Origin: Dickeya poaceiphila | GTDB taxonomy: Bacteria; Pseudomonadota; Gammaproteobacteria; Enterobacterales; Enterobacteriaceae | Direction of reading: 5' to 3' | NCBI RefSeq assembly: GCF_007858975.2 | Contig: NZ_CP042220.2 | Location: 3,534,001-3,598,000 of the forward strand | Length of the DNA stretch: 64,000 nucleotides | Shown: piece after piece, positions 47,941 to 57,162 of the stretch | How positions within the stretch are numbered: position 1 is the first letter of the stretch | How the letters are laid out: each line of letters opens with the position of its first letter | Program-made: the position numbers and the translations under genes | Notes under the pieces: generated by a model | What the model was told of the DNA's origin: nothing | The model's database searches: none | What the model saw: the letters and a program-made list of their open reading frames with translations, nothing else

Positions 47941-48008
47941 ACTATTACCGCTTTAATAGTATTACCGCTTTAATAGTATTACCGCTTTAATAGTATTACC
48001 GCTTTAAC
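47941..48008. repeat. 17-bp tandem repeat, four copies
   Basis: AGTATTACCGCTTTAAT is repeated head to tail at 47941-47957, 47958-47974, 47975-47991 and 47992-48008, with one changed base in the first and last copies. The last copy runs over the yjbH stop codon. Repeat number probably varies between strains. Confidence 0.95.
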
Positions 48009-50142
48009 GTTGAGTACGGGTAACCCCATATAACGTACTTTGACGTTCCAGCATCTGTCCGCCATCACGCGTTAACGGCACCCAACCAAATGCACCACGG
48101 CTGGTCGTCGGACTCAGGAAGAGTAAATCAAACGGAATAGAAACATAGAGTCCTTTGGTAAAGCTACCTTCACCGTACTCTACTGCACTGACATTCGTCT
48201 TGGTAGCATAAGCGCCCATCACAATGCCACTGTCAAAACGTTTGGACAGATCTAATGTCACCCCTTTATCGCCTGCCAGATAACGACCAACACTGACTTT
48301 TGCCAACCCACCTTTCAGGAACGGAAGCTCCCAGTACGTTGTCAGATGACCAGTCATGACCTCATAGTCAGCCAGTCGCATCGTATCATTCCAGTCACGC
48401 TGTTTGACATAGTTCATATCCAATCCTATGGCCCAGCTCCGTCCATAAGGGCGGTACAACACTTCCCCACCTACACCAGCGTACATCATTTCCAGATAGC
48501 CACCGTACATTTGGCTATACCAGTCTTGGGCTAATTGGTCACGGCGGTTCAATTGCAGACTGGTTAGCAAAACATCCGATGAGGTGACATATTCACGAAT
48601 CCAGGTGCGGACACGTGGCAATGCCGACGTATCACTGGGAGGGGTCTTAAAATTGAACTTGTTGTAGTTGTTAACAATGTTGATAAGCGTCGAGCCATCC
48701 ACACTCCAGTGATCAGTCAGGTAAAGATGCCCAGAAACATTCGCAGCAACCTGATACATGTAGAAGGACTCCGGTCCCCCGAACGATTGCTTGAGCGATG
48801 GATCTATAGCGTAGCTAAACCGTTCGGGAACCGTGTTTACCACCTGCTGTCCTTGAACATCTTGCAATGGTTCACGACGCAAAACTTCCGGTTCAGGCTG
48901 CCCCAGTGGGGTCGATGCCGTCTGCTGCTGACGCAACGCATTAGCATCGACATGCACGCTGTTAATCGGCAGTTCCTGATTTTTGGTCACTATATGATAT
49001 TCGCTGACACTAGTGGGCACATGGTTAGCCAGCACCAATGCTGCACGCTGCGCTGCTTCATCCATATCGCGGTATTTAGTCTGACTGGCCATCAACGTGA
49101 GCTGCTTATTGTCAGTATAAATATCGGACTGCCCGAACCCTGCTTTGTCGTTAAGTTCCGACGTTACCTGCTGCCAGTCAGTTCCGCCTTGTTTACGCTG
49201 TACCGGTGCATAAACCGGCATCTCATTGTGCAAATAATTAGGCCGGAGTTTATTAAAATTGGTACGCAGGGTAATTCCCCACATCAAGGTGTTACCACGT
49301 TGCCAGGAGAGGGACGTATCCAGCAGATCACCAAGTCGATACACCATGCCAACGTTAATAGGGGAATCCTGATTGATGCGCCCGGCAAATTCCTGACTGT
49401 AATCATTGCCGTCAAATTCTAATTTCAGGCGCAACGGATCCCACGGAGTTTGGTACTCAATACCACCGAACAATGCCGCCGGGCCGTGGAAAAAATTCTT
49501 AACCTCAAACTGACCACCCTGCCCACTAAAGCTATTATTACGGTTGCAGAAACTGTTGTATACCGAACAGAAGGGGTTGGAAATATTACCGCTCTGGGCC
49601 ATATTGCCCCAACCCATTCCCAACGTAATGTCAAAAGGCCCGAAACGTTTACTGCCTACCACATACTCGCTATCAAACAATCCGGTTCCTGCAATATCAC
49701 GCAGGCCAAACGAAACCTCAGGAAGTAATCGATCCTCTTGCCAAATACGGGCTTTAATATCAAAACTTTTATCTTTATAAGTCTGATTTCCACTGAAACT
49801 TTCAACCTGACTATAAAGACGAGTACGCACATCGGTATAGCGTAGAGTGGCTTCCAGCCAATCGGTAAACTGCATTGATATCGAGTAACGACGATATTGA
49901 TCATTATCCCGATAATTGACGCTGAACTCACCAGCATCTGCCATACGCGCAGTCGGCATTTGCCACAAACCAACACCGCCGAAATCGCCCTGAGAGACAC
50001 CCGCGGGATGGAAATAGGCATTGGGATTGGTTTGACCGGCAAGATTATCTTCTGAAGGGCTGGAAGCCTGCGCCTGAGCAACCAAAAGACTACTAATCAC
50101 CAGAGATAAATAATGTAACTTAAATTCTTTTTTCTTAGCCAT
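48004..50142 (-). CDS. yjbH: YjbH, outer-membrane exopolysaccharide protein
   Basis: A 712-residue protein with a signal peptide (cleaved near VAQAQA), rich in alternating amphipathic strands as expected for an outer-membrane beta-barrel. The N-terminal region GDFGGVGLWQMPTARMADAGEFSVNYRDNDQYRRYSISMQFTDWLEATLRYTDV is the DUF940/YjbH signature. The C-terminus has RGAFGWVPLTRDGGQML. E. coli yjbEFGH makes an extracellular polysaccharide and responds to the Rcs pathway. YjbH is thought to export or assemble the polymer. The start overlaps the yjbG stop. The stop lies within a 17-bp tandem repeat. Confidence 0.93.
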   Translation of the reverse strand: MAKKKEFKLHYLSLVISSLLVAQAQASSPSEDNLAGQTNPNAYFHPAGVSQGDFGGVGLWQMPTARMADAGEFSVNYRDNDQYRRYSISMQFTDWLEATLRYTDVRTRLYSQVESFSGNQTYKDKSFDIKARIWQEDRLLPEVSFGLRDIAGTGLFDSEYVVGSKRFGPFDITLGMGWGNMAQSGNISNPFCSVYNSFCNRNNSFSGQGGQFEVKNFFHGPAALFGGIEYQTPWDPLRLKLEFDGNDYSQEFAGRINQDSPINVGMVYRLGDLLDTSLSWQRGNTLMWGITLRTNFNKLRPNYLHNEMPVYAPVQRKQGGTDWQQVTSELNDKAGFGQSDIYTDNKQLTLMASQTKYRDMDEAAQRAALVLANHVPTSVSEYHIVTKNQELPINSVHVDANALRQQQTASTPLGQPEPEVLRREPLQDVQGQQVVNTVPERFSYAIDPSLKQSFGGPESFYMYQVAANVSGHLYLTDHWSVDGSTLINIVNNYNKFNFKTPPSDTSALPRVRTWIREYVTSSDVLLTSLQLNRRDQLAQDWYSQMYGGYLEMMYAGVGGEVLYRPYGRSWAIGLDMNYVKQRDWNDTMRLADYEVMTGHLTTYWELPFLKGGLAKVSVGRYLAGDKGVTLDLSKRFDSGIVMGAYATKTNVSAVEYGEGSFTKGLYVSIPFDLLFLSPTTSRGAFGWVPLTRDGGQMLERQSTLYGVTRTQR

Positions 50143-50918
50143 TAGCGTGGAATCCGGTTTGCAAGATAGTCAGCAATCTGATCATTCAGGGATGCCATAT
50201 CGTCAGGCAATATCGTGGGATCAAACCCAATAAACAGCGTTTCTCCCGCTGCAGGTTCAATATGCTTACGGTTCCATATCGCTATAGGTACTTTACGCCA
50301 GGTACCCGCACCATTAATCAGATAGCCGTAGTTTTTATCCGCACCAGGTAACCAGCGATACCCTTGAACATACTGTTCGACTGACCAACCCGATTTCAAC
50401 TCCACATCCTTGAATACACGTGGCGTACCGATATCAATATCCAGACTGATCAATCCGAATAAAGATACCTTCGAGGTGTAAGGTGCCAAATAAAGCGAAT
50501 ATTGCCCTACTAATGGCCGGTTTTGGTTGATAAACAACCGAACCTTATCTGGATCAAGTTCTGTCTGGATACGCCCGGCAACGTTGATATTTTTTAGGGC
50601 CTGAGCCAGATACCAGGCAGCCACAGCGTAATCACCATCCCGATTGCGCCACGTATTTTGCAAACTATACAACTTATCTTGAAGCACCTGCCCTTGCACT
50701 TTCGTCTGTTCAGTCTTCGCTAGATTTGCAATCAATGCCGTTTGCCAGTTAACGTCCGAAGGCAAAGGTTGCTGCGCGTAAAATTGTTCCAGACGAGTGC
50801 CATCAGCCAATTCAATTATCTGAGGCGTCTGCCCGGTATAGTTAATGGTCAATGTCGCTGCGCCTGCTGCACCACTCACCAATAATATTGCTGTGGTTAA
50901 ATATTTAAAAAACAGCAT
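50142..50918 (-). CDS. yjbG: YjbG, exopolysaccharide biosynthesis periplasmic protein
   Basis: A 258-residue exported protein with signal peptide cleaved near VSGAAGA. The mature part begins LTINYTGQTPQIIELADGTRLEQFYAQQPLPSDVNW, and later shows VYNQNRPLVGQYSLYLAP-like (INQNRPLVGQYSLYLAPYTSKVSLFGLI) and YVQGYRWLPGADKNYGYLINGAG, all typical of YjbG (capsule biosynthesis GfcC family). GfcC-like proteins have beta-grasp domains and act with the outer-membrane export apparatus. It lies between yjbF and yjbH with minimal spacing. Confidence 0.92.
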   Translation of the reverse strand: MLFFKYLTTAILLVSGAAGAATLTINYTGQTPQIIELADGTRLEQFYAQQPLPSDVNWQTALIANLAKTEQTKVQGQVLQDKLYSLQNTWRNRDGDYAVAAWYLAQALKNINVAGRIQTELDPDKVRLFINQNRPLVGQYSLYLAPYTSKVSLFGLISLDIDIGTPRVFKDVELKSGWSVEQYVQGYRWLPGADKNYGYLINGAGTWRKVPIAIWNRKHIEPAAGETLFIGFDPTILPDDMASLNDQIADYLANRIPR

Positions 50919-50927
50919 AAGACCCCT

Positions 50928-51611
50928 TTATTGTGCATAGGGTTTCAACAGAGTAAATTCCACCAACGCCATATCCGGCCCCATATACTGGTGGCTCTTG
51001 ATAACCTGACCATTTTCAGGGTCAAGCCAATAGTGGTTGGTGTAGGCTTTTCCAAGGGAAGGAAAAGCGACCTGCTCATCAAAACGCACCAGTTGACGAG
51101 GTTTATCCAGAATAGTGACTGTTTCCATACCCACTCGTTCAAAGCGGGACTGTGCATCATATCCACCGCGGAATACCAGTCGCCAATAGATTCGTGTATG
51201 CCACTGCTTAGGTGTGCCCGGCTTGAGCAACCCCAATGTTAGTGGGTCTTGTTCAATATTTTCGACCTGTAGGATATCCTCCCCCAGATCTTGGGTTTTT
51301 ATCAGACGCCCCCCGACAGAAGTAGTCACAATCCCTTTATCTGCAGAAAGCCACTTCAATTGATGATTTTCTGCAAATGCCAGTACTATAAACGCTTGAG
51401 GGATCTTACCGAGCTTCAAATAAGCGGAAGCATAAGGCAGCCGACGGACCTGTTCTGGTGTCACAGATGTGTTGTCTTGCCCCCAAATCGCCTGCCCGAC
51501 CATTTGCCGAACCAATGTCTGCTGCTGCGAACAGCCAGAAAGCAGCAGAGAGAAAAAAGGAAAAATCCAGAATGTACGGATAAATTGCTGCGATTTTCTT
51601 CTTCGTATCAT
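50928..51611 (-). CDS. yjbF: YjbF, exopolysaccharide lipoprotein
   Basis: A 227-residue GfcB/YjbF-family lipoprotein. The leader FWIFPFFSLLLSGC places the lipidated Cys near residue 26. The domain has QAFIVLAFAENHQLKWLSADKGIVTTSVGGRLIKTQDLGED and YDAQSRFERVGMETVTILDKPRQLVRFDEQV, then the ANHYWLDPENGQVIKS-like TNHYWLDPENGQVIKSHQY. It probably interacts with YjbG and YjbH in the envelope. A hairpin separates it from yjbE, so it is expressed by read-through. Confidence 0.92.
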   Translation of the reverse strand: MIRRRKSQQFIRTFWIFPFFSLLLSGCSQQQTLVRQMVGQAIWGQDNTSVTPEQVRRLPYASAYLKLGKIPQAFIVLAFAENHQLKWLSADKGIVTTSVGGRLIKTQDLGEDILQVENIEQDPLTLGLLKPGTPKQWHTRIYWRLVFRGGYDAQSRFERVGMETVTILDKPRQLVRFDEQVAFPSLGKAYTNHYWLDPENGQVIKSHQYMGPDMALVEFTLLKPYAQ

Positions 51612-51647
51612 TAATATTTTTCTCGCCAGACATCATCATAAAATAAG

Positions 51648-51670
51648 AAAAGGCCACCGAAGTGGCCTTT
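51648..51670 (-). terminator. Attenuating hairpin between yjbE and yjbF
   Basis: On the minus strand AAAGGCCAC, loop TTCG and GTGGCCTTT are followed by TCTTATTTTATG. The very stable UUCG tetraloop and U-rich tail suggest partial termination after yjbE, so that YjbE is made in excess over YjbFGH. Confidence 0.75.
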
Positions 51671-51683
51671 GAATTACAATCTA

Positions 51684-52004
51684 TCAACCACGAGTGGTAG
51701 TAGTGGTAGAAACGGTCGTACTGGTAGCAGTAGTAGAACCGCCTGAGTTATCGTTACTAGACGAAGCTGCAACAGCAATACCGATAGCGGCAGCAGCTGC
51801 AACACCTGCAGCTATAGCACCAGCAGTCACACCGCCGATTGCCGCAGCACTAGCAGCACTGGCGCCAGCCGCAGCAGCGCCTGTACCAGCTCCAGCCCCA
51901 GCACTAGTTGCGGTTCCCGCTCCAGCACCTGTAGCAGGAGCAGCAGCAAAAGTACTGGTGGACATAGCCAGTGTGATAGCCAATGTAAGGAGAGCTTTCC
52001 TCAT
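51684..52004 (-). CDS. yjbE: YjbE, small Ala/Gly-rich exported protein
   Basis: A 106-residue exported protein, first gene of yjbEFGH. A signal peptide (MRKALLTLAITLAMSTSTFA) is followed by alternating GAGAG and AAAA runs, a hydrophobic Ala/Ile stretch (AAAIGGVTAGAIAAGVAAAAAIGIAVAA) and a Ser/Thr-rich tail. The composition and place match enterobacterial YjbE. Its function is unknown; it may be a small envelope or matrix component. The start ATG follows AAGG-type bases, and the promoter lies in the 224 bp before the IS. Confidence 0.88.
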   Translation of the reverse strand: MRKALLTLAITLAMSTSTFAAAPATGAGAGTATSAGAGAGTGAAAAGASAASAAAIGGVTAGAIAAGVAAAAAIGIAVAASSSNDNSGGSTTATSTTVSTTTTTRG

Positions 52005-52174
52005 TTCTAAATTTCCTTAATTTATTTCATATGAAATACAACAAGAAAGACAGGACAAACCCAGAGACGCCATCCTGCCTTAGTTACAAGCAGGCAGCAA
52101 TAGCTACCCGCTCGTATTACTGTCCAGGCAATACAGCTAAACAATACTTAAGCACTGAAATAGCAGCAACTACC

Positions 52175-52188
52175 AGAACCATTCTAAG
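52175..52188 (-). promoter_or_regulatory. Possible RcsAB box upstream of yjbE
   Basis: Read on the minus strand, TTAGAATGGTTCTG resembles the RcsAB consensus TAAGAATATTCCTA. yjbEFGH is Rcs-controlled in E. coli, which supports the reading. The match is imperfect and found only by eye. Confidence 0.35.
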
Positions 52189-52260
52189 TTAAGCAAAAAT
52201 TGACATGTAGAAAAATAAAAAATCAATCTGATCTCTTCCCAATATCAGTGCCAGGCTAAA

Positions 52261-53130
52261 TTAGAGATCCGGACCTTTTTGCAGACTTCGGACAAATTCC
52301 TCCGGAGTCTGGTTATTTAACGAGGAATGGGGCCTTTGCTGGTTATATTCCTGCCGCCAGCGCTCGACCTTTTCCTGCGCATCTTCCCGTGACAGGAACC
52401 CGTGGACATTCAGACATTCATCGCGAAAACTGCCATTAAATGACTCGATCAGCGCATTATCTGTCGGTTTTCCGGGCCGTGAGAAGTCCATCGTCACCTT
52501 GTTTTCATAGGCCCATGGATCCAACGACCTGGAAATAAATTCGCTGCCGTTGTCGGTCTGCAGCCGTCCCGGCACGCGCTTGTGTAACTGTTTCAAACGC
52601 TCCATCACGGCGACCACATCCTCGCCGCGCAGCCCCTGACCGACCTGGATCGCCAGACATTCCCGACTAAAATTATCGACTACAGTTAGCGCCCGTATCC
52701 GATGCCCGTTGAACAGATTATCAGCAACAACGTCCATGCTCCAGCACGGGTCCACTGCACTGACTGCAGGACGTGCACGTCGCTGCCTGGCGGTGACATG
52801 CCGGCGGGGACGCTTTGTCCGCAGATTCAGACCTTCCTGACAATAAATACGGTGAGTTTTCTTATGGTTAATCAACCAGCCTTCCCGACGCAGAAGAATA
52901 TGAATGCGCTGAACGCCGTAACGAATACGGGTTTCGGCAATTTCCCTTATCCGCTGTGTGACGGCCCGGTCAGGTAGTGATACACCGTGCGGCTCTGCAT
53001 CATCAGACGACAGCCGCGACGCAGTCCGATACGGTAAGCGTCCAGCAGATACGCCACTGCCTCACGCTTTTGCACGGGCCTCAGAACTTTTTTCGGATGA
53101 CGTCCTGCAACATCTCCTTGTCCAGGCTCA
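52261..53130 (-). pseudogene. Transposase OrfB (DDE) of the IS407-like element, frameshifted
   Basis: The last 204 codons are intact and hold the integrase core: WSMDVVADNLFNG (first Asp), LQTDNGSEFISRSLD (second Asp), then DNALIESFNGSFRDECLN (Glu), and RPHSSLNNQTPEEF. Upstream, the frame RRGCRLMMQSRTVYHYL breaks near 52968-52985 and continues in another frame (QRIREIAETRIRYGVQRIHILLRREGWLINHKKTHRIY). The product therefore cannot be made whole. Its exact 5' limit is uncertain because expression normally uses programmed frameshifting from orfA. Confidence 0.8.
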
Positions 53131-53347
53131 GGTCCGCCACCAGCCGTTTCAGACGGTGGTTCTCTTCCTCCCGTTGTCGTAACCGGCGCAGCTCCGTCAC
53201 GCCCATGCCGCCGAACTTCTTTTTCTAATTGTAAAAGGTGGTTTCGGAAATCCCCATCTTTCTGCAGACTTCCTCTACCCGCGTGCCGGTTTCGGCCTGC
53301 TTCAGGGCAAACGCAATCTGTTCTTCGGTGAATCGCGACTTTTTCAT
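53081..53347 (-). pseudogene. Transposase OrfA of the IS407-like element, amber mutation
   Basis: An 88-codon helix-turn-helix subunit starting MKKSRFTEEQIAFALKQAETG. Codon 41 is TAG (53225-53227) where the family has Trp in FYNWKKKFGG. The rest reads normally (MGVTELRRLRQREEENHRLKRLVADLSLDKEML). The nonsense mutation alone would disable the element. Confidence 0.85.
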
Positions 53348-53429
53348 GCCGGATGACCTCTTTTTTACGGAGAAAATGGGCCGAAAACTCTACTTTACAC
53401 CGGTACTGAACAAAGGGAAGAGATCACAA

Positions 53430-54569
53430 CTATCTATATAACCCTTTTTCCTTCATCTCATTCAAACTATAATCATATGTGTCTTCTTTAATTTCTTGTA
53501 AATTCACCCAACGCGTGAATCTTCCAATTCCCTCTTCAAAAGAGACCATAGGTTCGAAACCAAGGACATTACGAATCTTAGTCAAGTCCGCATAGTTATG
53601 TCTTATATCTCCCAATCGATAATTCCCTGAAACAGAGATATTTACACTAGAGCAATAAGCAGACTTTAATTCATTGGCGACACGCAAAACACTAATCGGT
53701 TCTCCACACCCGACATTAAACACCTGATAATTTGCTTCATCTTTTTCAATCCCGAGAATAGTAGCACGGACCACATCATCAACATAAACAAAATCACGAC
53801 TCTCAAGTCCGTCTTCAAATATATTTATCTGATTATTATTTTTTATACGAGTCGAAAAAATAGAAAGGATGCCCGTATACGGATTAGTCAATGATTGACC
53901 AGCACCATACACATTTTGATATCGGAAAGCCACAGCAGGAATATTCAATGACTTCCCCATAACAAGAAACATCTGTTCCTGTACTTGCTTAGTGATACCA
54001 TAAATGGAGGAAGGGTGAATCAGACTATCTTCATGGGTAGGCAGTAATTTAACTTTATTTCCAGAAATAGGGCATTTTACTTCGAAATCCCCTTTCGCCA
54101 TATCTTCACTTTTCCTTTCCGTTGGATAAACATCACCAAACCCTTCAGAAAAATAACGGCCCTCACCATAAATAGCGCGCGATGACGCTACTATTATTTT
54201 CTTAACCGAATGCTTTTGATTAGCCAGAATATCAAAAAAGATCGCCGTCCCCTTTATATTAACATCCGTATAACGCTCAACCTCATACATTGACTGTCCA
54301 GTGCCCGTTTCAGCAGCAAGATGAACCACCACATCAACACCTGCTAGAGCATTTGTCCAATCATCTTTTGACAGAACATTACCCTTAATAAAAAGGACTT
54401 TATTTTCTATTTTTTTATAAAGGGGTGACTCATTATAATTCTCACCATGAATCTGGTGGGAAAGATTATCTAAAACTGTAACATCATATCCTTTTTCAAT
54501 TAATTCTAAAGCCAAGGATGAACCAATAAACCCAGCACCACCAGTAATTAAAACTCTATTGTATTTCAC
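53430..54569 (-). CDS. NAD-dependent epimerase/dehydratase
   Basis: A 379-residue extended SDR acting on nucleotide sugars. The cofactor motif VLITGGAGFIGSSLALELIEKG is at the N-terminus, VVVHLAAETGTGQSMYEVERYTDVNIKGT follows, and the active site has SSR and IYGITKQVQE with the Tyr-x-x-x-Lys pair. VYVDDVVRATILGIE and VFNVGCGEPISVLRVANEL complete the family pattern. The C-terminal extension is longer than in GalE. It probably supplies a modified sugar for the adjacent glycan cluster; whether it epimerises or dehydrates cannot be told. It is the cluster's last gene, 3 bp from the IS end. Confidence 0.88.
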   Translation of the reverse strand: MKYNRVLITGGAGFIGSSLALELIEKGYDVTVLDNLSHQIHGENYNESPLYKKIENKVLFIKGNVLSKDDWTNALAGVDVVVHLAAETGTGQSMYEVERYTDVNIKGTAIFFDILANQKHSVKKIIVASSRAIYGEGRYFSEGFGDVYPTERKSEDMAKGDFEVKCPISGNKVKLLPTHEDSLIHPSSIYGITKQVQEQMFLVMGKSLNIPAVAFRYQNVYGAGQSLTNPYTGILSIFSTRIKNNNQINIFEDGLESRDFVYVDDVVRATILGIEKDEANYQVFNVGCGEPISVLRVANELKSAYCSSVNISVSGNYRLGDIRHNYADLTKIRNVLGFEPMVSFEEGIGRFTRWVNLQEIKEDTYDYSLNEMKEKGLYR

Positions 54570-54620
54570 AAATGCACCTCAGAAAACCAAAAGAATAAGA
54601 TAACGCGAAAAGTATAAAAA

Positions 54621-55631
54621 TCACCGCCGCCATAAAATATTAATCACCCATGACCTCAAACTATACTTTGAATAAATGGCCCCAGGCAATTCTTTATACT
54701 CTTCTTCTAAAAAAGAACTCACTTCAGAAAGATTATGCTCATTAGCAACATAAATGTTGCTTGAATTAAAAAAATCATAACCTGCCACACTCGAACTAGT
54801 AGTTATAATTTTTTTTCCCGCACCTAACATTTCAATCGTCCTCATCGTAAGCCCTTTTTGAGCAAAATGAGGCACATCAATAATACATTTTGATTTTTTA
54901 ATTATATTAACGACCTGCTCAGACGACATTGATTTAAACGATACAGCACTTATTGCAACATCTTTTAGCTCTTTGGTGATATATTTCTTATAATAAAAAA
55001 CAAGCTTGCTAGGACAATAAAAATAAATAAAATTATTTTTTTTATCAATAGACTCTAAAACTTTATTAACAAAATTCATTCTTTGACCATGAATAGTCCC
55101 AATGAAGCATAACTCATAATTTAATTCATCATTACATTTATAAATATTTTCGTATTCTGTTGAATAAAATAAAGGTAGGAAGTTAAACCCCCACCGCTCC
55201 GCATCAGCATGATCAAAAGTGAAGCAGTCATCAAAAAGTCTAAGGTACTGCAGGGATTTTTTCTTATTCGCTATAGAATCCCACATATAAAAAAATAACC
55301 GAGAATCATTAAGTTTATCTTTGATGTTTTTTATTATCCTTTCACTAGGTGTTTCAGGGTTAACAAATAAGACGTAGTCAGGTTTCCACAATTCAAGCTC
55401 AATCGTAATATTGTGGTAGTAATTATTAATAAGACGCCCCAACACCTTATTAAAATGCAGTCTAATTAAAATTTTAACCAACACATTATTCGATGGGCGC
55501 TCATCAAAAAGTTTTACATTTGCCCCAAGACTAACGACCGCATCACGTATTTTATTTTCATACGAAAAAAATTTAGGGCAAAATATAGCGACCTTCTTCC
55601 CTTTTAACAAGGGAATATCATATTTTTCCAC
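54621..55631 (-). CDS. Glycosyltransferase, CgeB-like GT-B fold
   Basis: A 336-residue protein of the CgeB-type glycosyltransferase group found in surface-polysaccharide clusters. The N-terminal half has VAIFCPKFFSYENKIRDAVVSLGANVKLFDERP, and KPDYVLFVNPETPSE; the C-terminal half has YELCFIGTIHGQRMNFVNKVLE and SKCIIDVPHFAQKGLTMRTIEMLGAGKKIITT, the nucleotide-sugar binding region. The start is probably the GTG at 55631, with AGGA 6 nt upstream; an earlier GTG lies at 55646. Its donor and acceptor sugars are unknown. Confidence 0.75.
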   Translation of the reverse strand: MEKYDIPLLKGKKVAIFCPKFFSYENKIRDAVVSLGANVKLFDERPSNNVLVKILIRLHFNKVLGRLINNYYHNITIELELWKPDYVLFVNPETPSERIIKNIKDKLNDSRLFFYMWDSIANKKKSLQYLRLFDDCFTFDHADAERWGFNFLPLFYSTEYENIYKCNDELNYELCFIGTIHGQRMNFVNKVLESIDKKNNFIYFYCPSKLVFYYKKYITKELKDVAISAVSFKSMSSEQVVNIIKKSKCIIDVPHFAQKGLTMRTIEMLGAGKKIITTSSSVAGYDFFNSSNIYVANEHNLSEVSSFLEEEYKELPGAIYSKYSLRSWVINILWRR

Positions 55632-55743
55632 AATAGTTCCTATCACTACAGCTGACGAGAGTTAAATATCCTGGAGAGCACTCACCCTCATTAAATAAAA
55701 GGAGATAACATGGCACAACCAAAATAAGAAAAACCTATCAATT

Positions 55744-56343
55744 TTATAACTCATTATTAACTTGAAGCCATATTTTATTTTTATCATCAAATACTTTAAT
55801 TATTTTAGCAGGGACTCCTACAGCAATAGAGTTCTTCGGAATATTCTTTGTGACTACAGCATTTGCACCTATAATAGCTCCTTCCCCAATTACAACTCCC
55901 GGCAATATAGCTGCACCTTCCCCAATCCACACATTTTTAGAAATAATTACGCTTTTAGAAAAGAGTGGTCGTTCCGCTGGAGCAATACTCGGATCACTTG
56001 ACATTTCCACAGAGTCATAACAACCATGATTTAGATCTGTAATAAAAACCCTACTTGCAATAAGTACATTATCACCAATTTCAATTCTATTATGAGCTAC
56101 AACATGTACATTATCATTCAATTGAACATTATTACCGAATAAAATACGTCCATTTCCAAAAGTTTCTAATCGACAGGTTCTACCGATGCTTCCATTGAGC
56201 CCCCAAACAACCCCACTTCCCCCTCTGATAAAGATAGGTAGTCGCACCATTTTTTGTTTTGGAAAGAATATTTTTGTCGAAAAAAAGCATATTAATAAGT
56301 AAAAAAAATGAAAAAATGAAAACTCTTGAAATATCTTTTTCAT
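55744..56343 (-). CDS. Hexapeptide-repeat acyltransferase, WbbJ/LacA-like
   Basis: A 199-residue O-acetyltransferase-type protein with left-handed beta-helix repeats: NNVQLNDNVHVVAHNRIEIGDNVLIASRVFITDLNHG, then KNVWIGEGAAILPGVVIGEGAIIGANAVVTKNIPKNSIAVGVPAKIIK. DLNHG contains the catalytic His of this class. A short hydrophobic N-terminus (FFHFFYLLICFF) suggests membrane association. It probably acetylates a sugar of the surface polymer made by the neighbouring genes. Confidence 0.88.
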   Translation of the reverse strand: MKKIFQEFSFFHFFYLLICFFSTKIFFPKQKMVRLPIFIRGGSGVVWGLNGSIGRTCRLETFGNGRILFGNNVQLNDNVHVVAHNRIEIGDNVLIASRVFITDLNHGCYDSVEMSSDPSIAPAERPLFSKSVIISKNVWIGEGAAILPGVVIGEGAIIGANAVVTKNIPKNSIAVGVPAKIIKVFDDKNKIWLQVNNEL

Positions 56344-56353
56344 GTATCACCAA

Positions 56354-57154
56354 TTATGAAAATATTACTTTTTTTAAAAAATAACGCCTTGAGAATTTTA
56401 TTAAAGAAAAAAAAGTTAAAGATATATACACTAATATACCTATCATTCTTTTCCTATAAATGTGGCGATAATTGTAAAGTTCTCCTTTTTCCATCTTCCA
56501 TAGATTCGAAGACAGTCCTTGACCAGAGGCAAAGGGATGTTTCCCCCCACCATATTCAATAACATCTTTGCAATAAATAGCACAACGGCTGCTATAACAT
56601 ATTTTGTAAAACAACAGCCCTTCTTCTGCATGAGTCATACCATCTTCAAACCCACCAACGAGCTCAAAAATAGCTTTCTTTATAATCACACAGGAAGGTT
56701 GAAAATAATGCTTTATCAGTAAATTACTAAAAGTAACTTCTTTAATGCTTTCAGAAATAGTTTTTAGTTTTTTAAAATTCGCGTTTAACTCCCTGAAGTT
56801 TCCACCAATCATTCCAAAATTATTACGTAATAAAAAATTCATTTGCTCTTGGGTTTTAGTTGGCATCCAGATGTCATCAGCGTCAAGAAAAGCAATATAG
56901 TCACCAGTACTCTTTTCCACACCAACATTTCTCGCTGTTGCAACACCTTTATTTTCCTGCTCAATTAAGGTTATCTTGATTCCTAAAGCTCTAGCTGAAT
57001 CAATAGCAACAGAGCTAGTACTATCAAGAGAGCCATCATTGACAACAATAACTTCAAAATCAAAATCACCAGATTGTTTTACGACTGAAACAAGAGCATC
57101 TGTAAGTGTTTTTTCTGCATTATATGCCGGAATGACAACACTAATTTTTGTCAT
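56354..57154 (-). CDS. Family 2 glycosyltransferase
   Basis: A 266-residue GT-A fold enzyme. The family 2 pattern is clear: ISVVIPAYNAEKTLTDALVSVVKQSGDFDFEVIVVNDGSLDST, NKGVATARNVGVEKSTGDYIAFLDADDIW (with the DxD-type metal motif), GGFEDGMTHAEEGLLFYKI. AGGA lies 6 nt before the ATG at 57154, so the longer frame is rejected. It overlaps the upstream glycosyltransferase end only in the discarded extension. The C-terminus carries a hydrophobic segment near RMIGILVYISLTFFSLI, which may anchor it to the membrane. Confidence 0.9.
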   Translation of the reverse strand: MTKISVVIPAYNAEKTLTDALVSVVKQSGDFDFEVIVVNDGSLDSTSSVAIDSARALGIKITLIEQENKGVATARNVGVEKSTGDYIAFLDADDIWMPTKTQEQMNFLLRNNFGMIGGNFRELNANFKKLKTISESIKEVTFSNLLIKHYFQPSCVIIKKAIFELVGGFEDGMTHAEEGLLFYKICYSSRCAIYCKDVIEYGGGKHPFASGQGLSSNLWKMEKGELYNYRHIYRKRMIGILVYISLTFFSLIKFSRRYFLKKVIFS

Positions 57155-57162
57155 ACTAAATC

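Larger units (their letters stand above)
52229..53426 (-). mobile_element. IS3-family element, IS407-like, inactive
   Basis: A 1198-bp element bounded by TGATCTCTTCCC and GGGAAGAGATCA, with matching inner bases TCAGT and CC. It carries orfA and orfB of an IS3-family transposase, both broken. No target-site duplication is visible: the flanks are ...CAATC and CAACT.... A much more decayed copy of the same element lies at 61493-63165, in the same orientation. Confidence 0.88.

Noticed and set aside
52108..52128. RfaH ops-like element upstream of yjbE
   Set aside because: Minus-strand GCGGGTAGCTAT shares GGTAGC with ops (GGCGGTAGC) but the preceding bases are out of register, so I do not call it.
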